A stretch of DNA of 64,000 bases, taken from Streptosporangium album (lineage in GTDB: Bacteria > Actinomycetota > Actinomycetes > Streptosporangiales > Streptosporangiaceae). This document shows, in pieces, positions 17,577-25,970 of the stretch; position 1 is the stretch's first letter, and the number at the start of each line of letters is the position of its first letter. The stretch spans positions 3,658,001-3,722,000 of the forward strand of contig NZ_JACHJU010000001.1 in NCBI RefSeq assembly GCF_014203795.1, given 5' to 3'. The position numbers and the translations under genes are program-made. The notes beneath the pieces are model-generated. The model saw only the letters and a list, made by a program, of their open reading frames with translations, made no database searches and was not told the origin of the DNA.

Positions 17577-17830
17577 TTTTTTAGGAAGGCGTTCTCTTGT
17601 TCGAGCTCGGCGATCCGACGTTCCATCTCACGGACCCGCGCTCGCTCCGCGGCATCCCGCGCCTGCTCGGTGTTCCCCGACCGGCGACGCTTTTCCTTGC
17701 TCACCCAGTTCCGTACGGTCTCCCGTGAAACCCCGAAATCCTTCGCGGCCTGCCCGATCGTCACCTGATCGTCCAAGACAGCTTTGACGACTTCGTCCTT
17801 AAACTCCTGGGCGTAGTTCTTTCCTGCCAC
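17543..17830 (-). CDS. IS3 OrfA (helix-turn-helix and leucine zipper)
   Basis: A 95-residue protein starting MAGKNYAQEFKDEVV. Helix-turn-helix: TIGQAAKDFGVSRETVRNWV. Leucine-zipper-like segment: RIAELEQENAFLKK. It ends just after the A7 slippery run shared with OrfB. OrfA alone usually binds the IS ends and restrains transposition. Confidence 0.9.
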   Translation of the reverse strand: MAGKNYAQEFKDEVVKAVLDDQVTIGQAAKDFGVSRETVRNWVSKEKRRRSGNTEQARDAAERARVREMERRIAELEQENAFLKKCAAFFAKEQR

Positions 17831-17900
17831 GTACCCGTTCCTTCCAGATCAGTCAGCACCCTACTGGGCACCGTGTCCGGAAGACTGGGGGCTCCTCACT

Positions 17901-18902
17901 GAGACGTTGTCAGCAACGGTCGATGACCGTGTGTAGCCGATCACGGCGGGCGTGGGAGTGATCAAGTAGAGAAAAGCGTGAAGCCCCTGGTAGGGGTGGG
18001 TCTTGTCGAAGGATCCACCGCACCGCACACAAGGGCTTCACGTGACCTCCAGTATCACCTACACAGCCGAGTTGGACATGCCGCGCGAGGTTGTGCTGTT
18101 TCTGGCCGGGCTGTTGCGCGCCGAGCGGGTACGGCGCCGCACCCGCGCGGGCACTCGGGCGCTGGGCGAGTTCAAGCAGGCCGTTCTGATCATCCGCTGG
18201 CTGGTGGACGGCGCTCGGATCGCCCGGCCGGCCGCCGATAACGCCATCTCGCACGCGACCTGTGATCGGTACGTCGAAGAAGGGGTCACCGTATTGAAGG
18301 CCCAGGCGCCGACGCTACAGGAGGCGCTCACGGCGGCGAAGGCCGCCGGCTACACCCGCCTGCATCTGGATGGCACGCTGATCGAAACCGACCGCTGCCG
18401 CGCCCTGGGCCCGAACGGCGCCGACCTGTGGTGGAGTGGAAAACACAAGCAGCACGGCGGCAACATTCAGGTCCTGTCCAGCCCCGGCGGCGACCCGCTG
18501 TGGACTTCTGAGGTACGGCCCGGTCGTGAACACGATCTCACCTGTGCCCGCCTGCACGGCCTCCTCGACCCGCTGGCCAAGGCCGCCGAGGACGGGCTGA
18601 TCACGTTGGCCGACCTCGGCTACGTCGATGCGGGTATGGGGTTTCGCCTGCCGTACAAGAGGTCTCGGGGTGGCACACTCACCGACGATCAGATCCAGTA
18701 CAACAAGGTCCACGGTGCGCTCCGAGCCCTCGCCGAACGAGCGAACGCCCAGCTCAAGATGCGGTTCAAGGCACTGCGGAACGTCAGCAAGTGCCCTTGG
18801 AAGATCGGCGGTATCGTCGCCGCGGCGCTCGTCCTCTTCCACCGGGAGCAAGCTCACAAGCAGCTGTCACCCAGCGTGAACGCCGGTTGCTGACAATGAC
18901 TC
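17901..18902 (+). mobile_element. IS5-superfamily insertion sequence with 3-base target repeat
   Basis: A 1002-base element. Left end GAGACGTTGTCAGCAAC (17901), right end on the other strand GAGTCATTGTCAGCAAC: 15 of 17 match. ACT flanks both sides (17898-17900, 18903-18905) and fits a 3-base target duplication. Confidence 0.8.
18042..18893 (+). CDS. IS5-superfamily (DDE_Tnp_4/HARBI1-like) transposase
   Basis: About 283 residues from GTG 18042 (VTSSITYTAELDM). Catalytic core: RLHLDGTLIETDR with the first Asp, KHKQHGGNIQVL, ITLADLGYVDAG with the second Asp, and a Glu in ALAERANAQLKMRFK. Intact, so this element could be active. The same overall design as the transposase at 13470-14249, but clearly diverged from it. 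Confidence 0.85.
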   Translation: MTSSITYTAELDMPREVVLFLAGLLRAERVRRRTRAGTRALGEFKQAVLIIRWLVDGARIARPAADNAISHATCDRYVEEGVTVLKAQAPTLQEALTAAKAAGYTRLHLDGTLIETDRCRALGPNGADLWWSGKHKQHGGNIQVLSSPGGDPLWTSEVRPGREHDLTCARLHGLLDPLAKAAEDGLITLADLGYVDAGMGFRLPYKRSRGGTLTDDQIQYNKVHGALRALAERANAQLKMRFKALRNVSKCPWKIGGIVAAALVLFHREQAHKQLSPSVNAGC

Positions 18903-18950
18903 ACTGACCTGAGCGGAACGGCGCTTCGCTGGCGAGGCGACGGTGGTCGA

Positions 18951-19199
18951 ATGGTGCAGGTGTCCGTCTACCGCCCACAGCACAAGATGAGCGATGCTCT
19001 GGACATCCTTGCCCTGAATGTCATGCGGCATCCCGTCGAGCCCAAGAAGGCCACCGATCCAGTGGTCTCCGGGGATCGCACAGACATGATGTGGGTGGCG
19101 GATCACGGATTGGTGCTCAGGGTCACCACGTCCGAGTCGGCGAAGGACGCGCTCGACGCGGTCGTCCGGGGGCTTCACGTTTCACAGGCCCCTGCCTAG
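18951..19199 (+). CDS. Possible small hypothetical protein
   Basis: An 82-residue open frame from ATG 18951 with no clear ribosome site. The sequence is not strongly biased and contains RTDMMWVADHGLVLRV, but no family is recognised. It lies just inside att repeat 2 and could be an element gene or a fragment whose 5' part was lost to the IS5 insertion upstream. Confidence 0.3.
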   Translation: MVQVSVYRPQHKMSDALDILALNVMRHPVEPKKATDPVVSGDRTDMMWVADHGLVLRVTTSESAKDALDAVVRGLHVSQAPA

Positions 19200-19285
19200 A
19201 GCGTAGGCGCGTTGGTCCATGTGCGACTGATCAGAGCGGCCATGCCCGGAACTGCTGATGCAGTTCGGGTAGGCGTACTGGCGTC

Positions 19286-19303
19286 GTGCCCGTTGCGTGC
19301 CCG
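19286..19303 (+). repeat. Possible integrase arm-type site near att repeat 2
   Basis: GTGCCCGTTGCGTGCCCG, one base different from 5801-5818. It lies 102 bases inside att repeat 2, mirroring the position of its partner inside att repeat 1. ACTCACGGGGA at 19325-19335 recurs at 20285-20295, left of att repeat 3. Confidence 0.4.
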
Positions 19304-19405
19304 TCAGGAAGGCGATCAAGGGGGACTCACGGGGAATGACGGGTATTCGAAGCGCTCCCCCGCAGGTCAGCGTTCCCCCAGCTCAACACCCAGCCTCGCC
19401 AGAGA

Positions 19406-19450
19406 CTTCCCAAGCTGACAGCGCGGGTTCGATTCCCGTCACCCGCTCCA
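19406..19450 (+). repeat. att repeat 2: 3' half of tRNA-Gly(CCC)
   Basis: 45 bases identical to the 3' half of the tRNA-Gly gene at 27178-27251 and in the same orientation as att repeat 1. Identity to the tRNA locus does not stop at CCA but runs on into the PIN toxin gene (see the 201-base inverted repeat). Probably the right end of the integrative element and at the same time the left end of the toxin-antitoxin cassette. Confidence 0.8.
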
Positions 19451-19606
19451 CGATTTCTCAGACAAGCACATCTGGCAACAGTCTGAACGCCGACACATGC
19501 CGAGGCCGGATCAGCGTGAAGTCACGGCGGTCGATCGTGGCAATCTGCGTGACGCCTAGACGCTCCGCGATGGCAACCACGGACACATCAGCCGGGTCGA
19601 GACGAG
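19406..19606 (+). repeat. Arm of a 201-base perfect inverted repeat (partner 27022-27222)
   Basis: This segment, covering att repeat 2 and the 3' part of the PIN gene, is the exact reverse complement of 27022-27222 by direct comparison. The arms bound 7.4 kb of insertion sequences and the toxin-antitoxin module, which could invert by homologous recombination. Confidence 0.85.
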
Positions 19607-19883
19607 CGTCCTTGTAAAGCCGGACGAGTTCAGCCATGCGCCGTACATCGGCAGCAAGCAGATCGACCAACTCGAACTCTTCGGTCACGAGATCAAGAAA
19701 CTGTGCATGTACGGCAGGCCCCATGTGCCTGTTGATCGTCCAACCAGCTTCAATCAAGACCGTCGAGGGCAGGAGGAGTGGTCCCTCCAGCTCCTCCAGG
19801 AGCCGCACACATGAGGCATGGTGCTTGTCATCTCGATCGACGACAGCTATCAGGGGGCCGGTGTCCAGGAGCGTGGCGGTCAT
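19458..19883 (-). CDS. PIN-domain toxin (VapC-like ribonuclease)
   Basis: A 141-residue PIN protein with the expected acidic residues: Asp in ATLLDTGPLIAVVD (N-terminus), Glu in VLIEAGWTINR, Asp in LYKDARLDPADVSVVA, and the final Asp in ATIDRRDFTLI. Family knowledge says VapC toxins are Mg-dependent RNases, many of which cut tRNA or rRNA. Its ATG overlaps the stop of the upstream small gene (ATGA), the normal antitoxin-toxin arrangement. The C-terminal 50 codons are duplicated in inverted orientation at 27022-27170. The gene ends eight bases from att repeat 2. Confidence 0.85.
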   Translation of the reverse strand: MTATLLDTGPLIAVVDRDDKHHASCVRLLEELEGPLLLPSTVLIEAGWTINRHMGPAVHAQFLDLVTEEFELVDLLAADVRRMAELVRLYKDARLDPADVSVVAIAERLGVTQIATIDRRDFTLIRPRHVSAFRLLPDVLV

Positions 19884-20125
19884 ACTGACCGATTGAACCG
19901 CTCCGCCAGCAGATCTTCGACCCGTTCCGACAGATCGCCTTCGCCGGATGCGCCAATTCCAGCGATCGACAGACGACGACGTCGAACCGGCTCAGACAGT
20001 TCTTCGTCCGCCGTCTCAGCCAGTTCTGGATCTGTCTTCACCAAGCGCAGGAGACGACGCGCCTGGTCCGGCGAAAGCCGGTCCACCAGGTGATGAAGCT
20101 CCTCATGCGCATGTCCGGCGCTCAT
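19880..20125 (-). CDS. Antitoxin partner of the PIN toxin
   Basis: An 81-residue acidic/basic protein from ATG 20125 (MSAGHAHEELHHLVDRLS); an ATG 18 bases earlier is possible. DRLSPDQARRLLRLV is an amphipathic helix common in small antitoxins. The C-terminus is the variable tail that would wrap the toxin. It overlaps the toxin start by four bases. The family cannot be assigned with certainty (no clear AbrB, RHH or Phd signature). Confidence 0.7.
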   Translation of the reverse strand: MSAGHAHEELHHLVDRLSPDQARRLLRLVKTDPELAETADEELSEPVRRRRLSIAGIGASGEGDLSERVEDLLAERFNRSV

Positions 20126-20366
20126 GACCACGAGTCTACGCAAGCGGTTCCGCTTGCGACAGCGACACCGCTACACCCAACGGCCTGGTACGGGCCGACC
20201 CGCTGTCCTCCGAATCGCCAGGAGATCTCTCGACGTCGAGACTTCGCGCCAGATGCGTGCTAGAACAGGCGGGGAACCACGGTCACTCACGGGGACTCAC
20301 GGTCAACCGACCCGCCTTGGCCTGCACCCCCGTTTTCCCAGCTCAGAGCACCAAGTCAGTAGATGA

Positions 20367-20410
20367 TTCCCAAGCTGATAGCGCGGGTTCGATTCCCGTC
20401 ACCCGCTCCA
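20367..20410 (+). repeat. att repeat 3: 3' half of tRNA-Gly(CCC), one mismatch
   Basis: The same 44 bases as att repeats 1 and 2 except T for C in the anticodon stem (GCTGATAG). Same orientation as repeats 1 and 2. Together with repeat 2 it brackets the PIN toxin-antitoxin pair in a 1 kb cassette. Confidence 0.8.
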
Positions 20411-20527
20411 TGCTTCAAGACCCACAGGAAGAGACTCGCCACTCGGGCCTTGATCTTTTCTGAGCCTGCTCTCGCTCGCGCGTCAGATCAGTTGATCTTG
20501 GCCCCAGCGAAGGGCGGATCATCGCAC

Positions 20528-20875
20528 TCACGACTGACCTGAAGCCCAGCTCAACCAGTTCCGAAGGGTTGAGCTCGTGGCTTTGAGCACGGCGGAGTCG
20601 TGCGGTGGCGCAGGCCAGATCTGCAGGAGATAGTGATCGACCGCTACGTCCGAGGTGTCCGCCTCGTACGCCTCATCCATCCCTCGTCCGTGGTATCTCA
20701 GGCGGTACGTTCCGGGACCGGCAGGCAGCGGCGGGAGATGATAGGTCGCCTCATCTCCCCACTCCACCAGCGAGAACCGGCCGGTCAAGGACTCAAAACT
20801 GATCTCCGCCACATCCTCGTAACCCTCAAGATCTGCTATTGGATCACGGTCCGCAACGGCCACCGTGAAGTCCAC
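20528..20875 (-). CDS. Conserved hypothetical protein, probably 5'-truncated
   Basis: 115 residues are visible from ATG 20875, with the segment LPPLPAGPGTYRLRYHGRGM followed by DHYLLQIWPAPP, a pattern I associate with a common actinomycete family of unknown function, usually longer at the N-terminus. The ISAs1-type remnant begins about 75 bases upstream, so the natural start may have been cut off. No ribosome site is visible at the ATG used. Confidence 0.5.
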   Translation of the reverse strand: MDFTVAVADRDPIADLEGYEDVAEISFESLTGRFSLVEWGDEATYHLPPLPAGPGTYRLRYHGRGMDEAYEADTSDVAVDHYLLQIWPAPPHDSAVLKATSSTLRNWLSWASGQS

Positions 20876-21025
20876 GACACCCGTATGGAGACCAGGGCCC
20901 CGGCGTTCCCGGGTTCTGATGCGGTATGGCGACGTTGAGCGTTTGGCCAGGTGGAAGACGAAAGAGCGCGACTTCTGCTGATCTTTCAGGTCTCAAATCC
21001 GAAGATCACCGCAGGAGTCGCGCTC

Positions 21026-22165
21026 GTGTCCCCATCTTCCCTGACCAGCTCTCCTCCCGCCGCTACTCTTGACCAGCTCACCGACCTGGCATTGTGGGAA
21101 TCCGAACTGACGGCTGATCCGGTCGTGGTGGAATCAGCGTTGATGCGCCGGTTGGCGGCCGTACCTGAGCGGCGCTCAGCCTGCGGGCTGCGGCATCCGC
21201 TGGTGGTCATCTTGACGTTGACGGCGTGCGCAACGCTCGTGGTCGGCGGCGACAGCGTCGCGGCGATCCGGCAGTGGGCCGCCAGGACCTCGCAAGCAGT
21301 GCTGGAGCGGCTGGGCGCCTACCACGATCCGTTCACCGGCCTGTTCATCGTGCCCAGCGAGCGGACCTTCCGTCGGGTCCTCGCCGACCTGGACGCCGAC
21401 GCGCTGGACACGGCGATCAGCGGTTATGTGGCCGAGGTGGTCCGTCAAGTGGCGCCGGTGCCGCCGATTCCCGACACCCCGGGCCGGTCGAGCGCGAGCA
21501 GCGGCGCGCAGCCCAGCGACAGGACACCCATCCCGCCCCGGCCGGGCTACTGCCCGGCGCCGCCCTCGATGGCAAGGCCTGTCGCGGCGCCCGGACCGAG
21601 CAGGGCGGGCGGGTCTTCCTGATCGGGGCGATCAGCCACGAGCACGGCGTAATCCTGGGCCAATGCCAGGTCGCCGACAAACGTGGGGAGGGACCCGCCG
21701 CCCGTGCCCTGCTGGCCCGGCTGGACGCGGCCGGGATGGTGCTGACCCTGGACGCGCTGCACACCACCAAGGCCACCGCCCGCCTGATCACCCAGCATCT
21801 GGACGCCCACTACATCCTCATTTTGAAGGGCAATCAGCCGCTGGCCCGCGCCGCCGCCCAAGCCCTGTTGACCGGCCCGGACACCGACTGGACCGCGACC
21901 ACCGCCACTGACGACGACCATGGGCACAACCGCACCGAACGCCGTACCATCCGCACCGCCGAAGCAGACGACGCCCTGTTCCCCGGTGCCCGCCAAGCCT
22001 TCCGGCTCCGCCAAGCCTTCCGGCTCCGCCGCGACGTCGGCGACCTGGACGGCGTCTGGACCAGCAAGGAGATCGTGTACGGCATCACCGGCATGCCCAC
22101 CACGCTGGCCGGGCCCGCCCAGCTCAACCATTACGAACGCGCGCACTGGGGAGTGGAGATATGTC
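21026..22165 (+). pseudogene. ISAs1-family transposase, frameshifted and 3'-truncated
   Basis: From GTG 21026 (CAGGAG upstream) the frame gives the N-terminal domain (RRLAAVPERRSACGLRHPL, LPSERTFRRVLADLD-like) and ends after PPIPDTPG. The DDE part (ALDGKACRGAR, then MVLTLDALHTTKATARLI and ILKGNQPL) continues in another frame. The C-terminus breaks off at HYERAHWGVE, where ISAs1 proteins normally continue to the catalytic Glu region, because the recombinase element begins there. An 18-base unit is duplicated at 21991-22026. Not functional. Confidence 0.8.
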
Positions 22166-22178
22166 AAGCAGTCTGCGC

Positions 22179-24205
22179 CTACGGAAGGTGGAACTTCGGG
22201 TTGTCGGCGAATCGTGGGTGGACGCGGGTGGTCCGGCCGCAGGCTCGGTCGAACCGGTCACGTAGTTGTGCGAGGGTGGCGGGGTCGGCGTGGACGATCC
22301 AGCGGTGGGGCGGCCGGGTCTCCTGACGGCCGGTGATGTGGCCGAGGGTGATCCAACGGCGCAGCGTGCTGTGGGCCATGCTCAGCTCGGCGGCCAGGTC
22401 GGGCAACCACCATTCATACTCGCGCGGGGCGTCGTCGGGGTGGACGGGCCGGGGCTCGCGGCGGTAGGCGATCGGGTGGCCGCTGCGCCGGAGAATCTCC
22501 ATCACAGTGATGTGGCCAATCCGGCCGTGATCCTTGGCCGGGTGAAACCCCTCGGCGTTGAGCGTTTCGGCGATGGTGGCGGGGTGCAGGCCGCAATCGG
22601 CCAGTTCACGGACACGAGCGGCGAGTTGAGGGTAGTAGCTCAGATCGTCGAACCGGCGGATCGGGCGACGGATAACGGCCTGGGTGGTGCGCCCACCGGC
22701 CCAGGTGAGGGTGACATCGACCAGTTCGCTGCGGCCGCGCACCTCGACGGTGACCTCCTCGACGACCGCGCGAATGATCTCCTTGCGGTCGGCGTCGGTG
22801 GTCGTCGCAGCTCGCCACAGCGCCGGCAGATCGGCGGCCAGAGCGGTGATGGTGGCCTGTTCGGCCGGGGTGAGAACGGCCGGAGTGCTCTGGGCGAACC
22901 GGTGGTAGTCCTCGCTCAGTTGCTGCCGGGCCGCCAGCGCCTGCTCCCACTCCTTCTCCAGCTGGCGCACTACCAGGCGTTTTTCGGGTTCGGCCAGGCG
23001 GTAGCAGCGCCGAGCGCGCTGCACGTTGATCTCGGCGCGTTCCAGGCGTTGACGCCAGATCCGCTCCAGCGCGGCCCGGTTGGCGACGATCTGCTCGGCG
23101 GCCCGCAACGAGACCTGGAGGGCGGCCGGGGCCAGCGCGGCCAGGACCTCACCGGCGACGAAGTCGTCCAGGCATCTGCCGCGCAGATGCTGGCACAGCG
23201 GGCCGCCCCACTCGGCTCGCGCGCCGGCGCAGTCGTAGTTCGCCCGCGGCGTCGAGCCGCCGCCGACGCGGTTGACGTGGTAGGCCACCGTCATCCGCCG
23301 CCGGCACCGGCCACAGCGCACCAGCCCGGCCAACAGAGCAGGACCCTCACGGGCTGGGCCTGGAGCCGCGGGCTGAGGCCGGTTGGCCGCCAGCCGTTCC
23401 AGATTACGGTGGTAGTGCTCGACGCTGATGTAGGCCGGCAGCGCTCCTTCGATCATCGCCAGCCACTGATCCGGCTTTTGGACGGTCCGGCCGCTCTTGG
23501 GCCGGCCGGGGACCTGCCGGAAAGAGTCGACCCGGCGGCGGCCGTAGACGTAGATTCCAGCGTAGATCGGGCTGTTGAGCAGGCAGGTCAGCGTGGCGCG
23601 GGCCGGACGACGCCAGACGACCTCGCCCTTGTCCAGCCCTGAGCGTGCCCGCATGCCGATCTCGATGCCGTGCTCGACGAGGTAGCGGGTCACGCCTTGA
23701 ATCGTGCCGATCCGGTCGAACATAGCGAAGATCAACCGTACGACGGCCTGCACCTGCTCGTCGGGGTCCAAGACCACCTCACCAGACGGGCGGCGCCAAT
23801 ACCCCAGCGGCAGCGCGATGGCCAACTCCCCACGGCGGGCCTTGTTGACCCGCCCGGCCTGCATCCGCTGTTTGATCAGGTGAAGTTCAGCCTCCGACAT
23901 CGTCCCTTTCAGCCCCAGCAGCAGCCGATCGTTGTAGTCCGCCGGGTCGTACACCCCGTCGGTATCGGCCAGCAACGCACCCGACAACGCGCACAATTCC
24001 AGCAGCTGATACCAGTCTCTCCCTGATCGCGCCAGGCGCGACATATCGATGCCCAGCACCAGCCCGACATGGCCCAAGCTAATCTCGGCTACCAGCTGCT
24101 GAAACCCCACACGATCCACCGCGCTTGTCCCGGACTTGCCCAGATCGTCGTCGATCACCATCACCCGGCAGGCCGCCCACCCGAGTGCGACCGCCCGATC
24201 TACCA
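22179..24205 (-). pseudogene. Large serine recombinase lacking its catalytic N-terminus
   Basis: About 675 residues remain. The resolvase fold is recognisable from LVDRAVALGW through VVDRVGFQQLV-like and GIDMSRLARSGRDWYQLLE, followed by the recombinase domain (GYWRRPSGEVVLDPDE), a zinc ribbon (LVRCGRCRRRMTVAYH ... YDCAGARAEWGGPLCQ), a coiled coil and a C-terminal MerR-like helix-turn-helix (LSMAHSTLRRWITLGHITGR). The segment with the nucleophilic Ser (normally YVRVS near residue 10) is gone because ISAzo13 starts at 24206. Enzymes with this architecture move elements or phages. It seems to have landed in the ISAs1 element to its left. Confidence 0.8.
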
Positions 24206-25970
24206 GGGGGCTTGTTCGTGAATAACTGTCAGAGTTGATCTGCGGGACCGGGTCGACGGTGAGACGCTGGAGCATGACCGCCTCTTCGAAGGAAGATGTA
24301 CCCGCAGCCGAGCTGCGGGCCAAGTTCGAGCAGATCCTGCCGCACCTTGACGAGCGGTGCCGTCGCCTCTACCTGGCCAGCGAGGCCGCCGTGCTCGGCC
24401 ATGGCGGGATTGCCCTGGTGGCCGCAGCCTCCGGCATCAGTACCGCCACCATCGCGCGTGGCATCATCGAGCTGGAGACGCACCCCGCGCCGACCCGCCG
24501 CATCCGGGCCTCGGGCGCCGGGCGCAAACCGCTGACAGTCACCGACCCCGGCCTGCTACCGGCCCTTGAGTCACTGATCGAGCCGCACACTCGCGGCGAC
24601 CCCGTCTCCCCACTGCGCTGGACCACGCTGTCGCTGCGCAGCCTGGCCCATGCCCTTTCCGCGCAGAAGCATCCGATCGGTGCCACAACCGTCGGCCACC
24701 TGCTGCACGGCCTGGGCTACAGCCTGCAGGGCACGGCCAAGACCACCGAAGGCACCCGGCATCCGGATCGCGACGCCCAGTTTGCCCATCTCAACGCCAC
24801 CGCCGCCGCCTTCCTCGACGACGACCAGCCGGTGATCAGCATCGACACCAAAGCCAAAGAGTGGCTCGGCAACCGCGACCGGCCTGGACGTACCTGGCAA
24901 CCGGGAAAGAACCCGATCAAGGTGGACAGCCACACCCTCGTCACCAGCGACCAGCCAGTGGCCATCCCCTACGGAATCTACGACCTCGCCACCAACAGCG
25001 GCTGGGTCAACGTCGGAACCGATCACGACACCGCCGAGTTCGCGGTGGAGTCCGTCCGCCGCTGGTGGCGACGCCGCGGTTGTCTCGACCACCCGCACGC
25101 CACCCGGCTGTTGATCACCGCGGACGCCGGTGGCTCCAACAACCCCCGCTACTGGACATGGAAGAAGCAACTACACGACTTCGCCCGCGAGAGCGGCCTT
25201 GAGATCACGGTCTGCCACTTTCCTCCCGGCACTTCGAAGTGGAACAAGATCGAGCACCGGATGTTCTGCCACATCACCGCCAACTGGCGTGGCCGCCCGC
25301 TGACCAGCTACCAGGTCGTCATCGAGACGATCGCCGCGACGACAACAGAGGCCGGACTGAGAGTCAGCGCCGAACTGGACACCGGCAACTACCCACTGGG
25401 CACCGCCGTCACGCCCGCCGAGTTCCATGCCCTGCCGATCACACCCGATGCATTCCACGGCGACTGGAACTACACCCTGGCCCCCACCCCTCCCAGACTT
25501 TCCGAAGAAGCCGAGACCAACCAACCGATCGATCCGGACGTGACCTGGATGCTCACCGATCCGGCCCTGACCGGCATGCCGCGCTCGGACTTCGCCCGCC
25601 TGGTGCAGATCTCGGAGCCCTACTGGGACGCGCTGGCAGAGGCGGCCTTTCAACGCCGTTTCCACCGCCCGCGCCGCTACCTCCATCCGCAGACCAGCAG
25701 CCTAGATCACTTCCACCGGCTCCTGACCGCTTTACTCCGTCGCCGCAAGGCCGCGACCAGCACCCTCCTAGCCCGCCTGCTGGGCGTCACCCGCACCAAC
25801 CTGTCCAACCAGTTCCAAGATGGCCACCGGATCCTCGACCTGCACAAAATCTCCGTCACGCCGATCCCCGGATCGCCCGCACGTACGCTCGAGCAACTGC
25901 AAGATCGTATTACGTCCGCCGATGACTGCCCCGCAGATCAACTCTGACAGTTATTCACGAACAAGCCCCC
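24206..25970 (+). mobile_element. ISAzo13-family insertion sequence
   Basis: A 1765-base element with perfect 40-base inverted ends (24206-24245 and 25931-25970; outer bases GGGGGCTTGTTCGTGAATAA). The flanks do not belong together: left is a serine recombinase gene, right an IS701 gene missing its 5' part. A simple insertion therefore cannot explain this junction. Confidence 0.9.
24274..25947 (+). CDS. ISAzo13-family transposase
   Basis: A 557-residue protein from ATG 24274. N-terminal helix-turn-helix (VAAASGISTATIARGIIELE). DDE core: PVISIDTKAKEWLGN (Asp), LLITADAGGSNNPR (Asp) and SKWNKIEHRMF (Glu), the usual ISAzo13 signature. Intact and full length. The last codons lie within the right inverted end. 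Likely active. Confidence 0.9.
   Translation: MTASSKEDVPAAELRAKFEQILPHLDERCRRLYLASEAAVLGHGGIALVAAASGISTATIARGIIELETHPAPTRRIRASGAGRKPLTVTDPGLLPALESLIEPHTRGDPVSPLRWTTLSLRSLAHALSAQKHPIGATTVGHLLHGLGYSLQGTAKTTEGTRHPDRDAQFAHLNATAAAFLDDDQPVISIDTKAKEWLGNRDRPGRTWQPGKNPIKVDSHTLVTSDQPVAIPYGIYDLATNSGWVNVGTDHDTAEFAVESVRRWWRRRGCLDHPHATRLLITADAGGSNNPRYWTWKKQLHDFARESGLEITVCHFPPGTSKWNKIEHRMFCHITANWRGRPLTSYQVVIETIAATTTEAGLRVSAELDTGNYPLGTAVTPAEFHALPITPDAFHGDWNYTLAPTPPRLSEEAETNQPIDPDVTWMLTDPALTGMPRSDFARLVQISEPYWDALAEAAFQRRFHRPRRYLHPQTSSLDHFHRLLTALLRRRKAATSTLLARLLGVTRTNLSNQFQDGHRILDLHKISVTPIPGSPARTLEQLQDRITSADDCPADQL

Larger units (their letters stand above)
16635..17884 (-). mobile_element. IS3-family insertion sequence
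   Basis: Inverted ends TTTTCCGGACACCGG (16635) and, on the other strand, TCTTCCGGACACGG (17884). It carries the two overlapping frames typical of IS3. I could not find a clean target duplication. Confidence 0.85.
5684..19450. mobile_element. Remnant of an AICE-type integrative element at tRNA-Gly
   Basis: Two direct repeats of the tRNA-Gly 3' half (5684-5727 and 19406-19450) enclose an integrase, excisionase and rep gene in the order typical of pSAM2-type actinomycete integrative and conjugative elements. No tra (FtsK/SpoIIIE-like translocase), spd or kor gene remains. The middle is filled by IS630, IS701, IS982, IS5 and IS3 insertions. With rep broken and transfer genes missing, self-transfer is unlikely, though the integrase looks intact and could still excise DNA between att repeats. 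Confidence 0.7.

Noticed and set aside
5684-20410. Counting the partial tRNA copies at 5684, 19406 and 20367 as tRNA genes
   Set aside because: They lack the acceptor 5' strand, the D-arm and half of the anticodon stem, so they cannot fold as tRNA.
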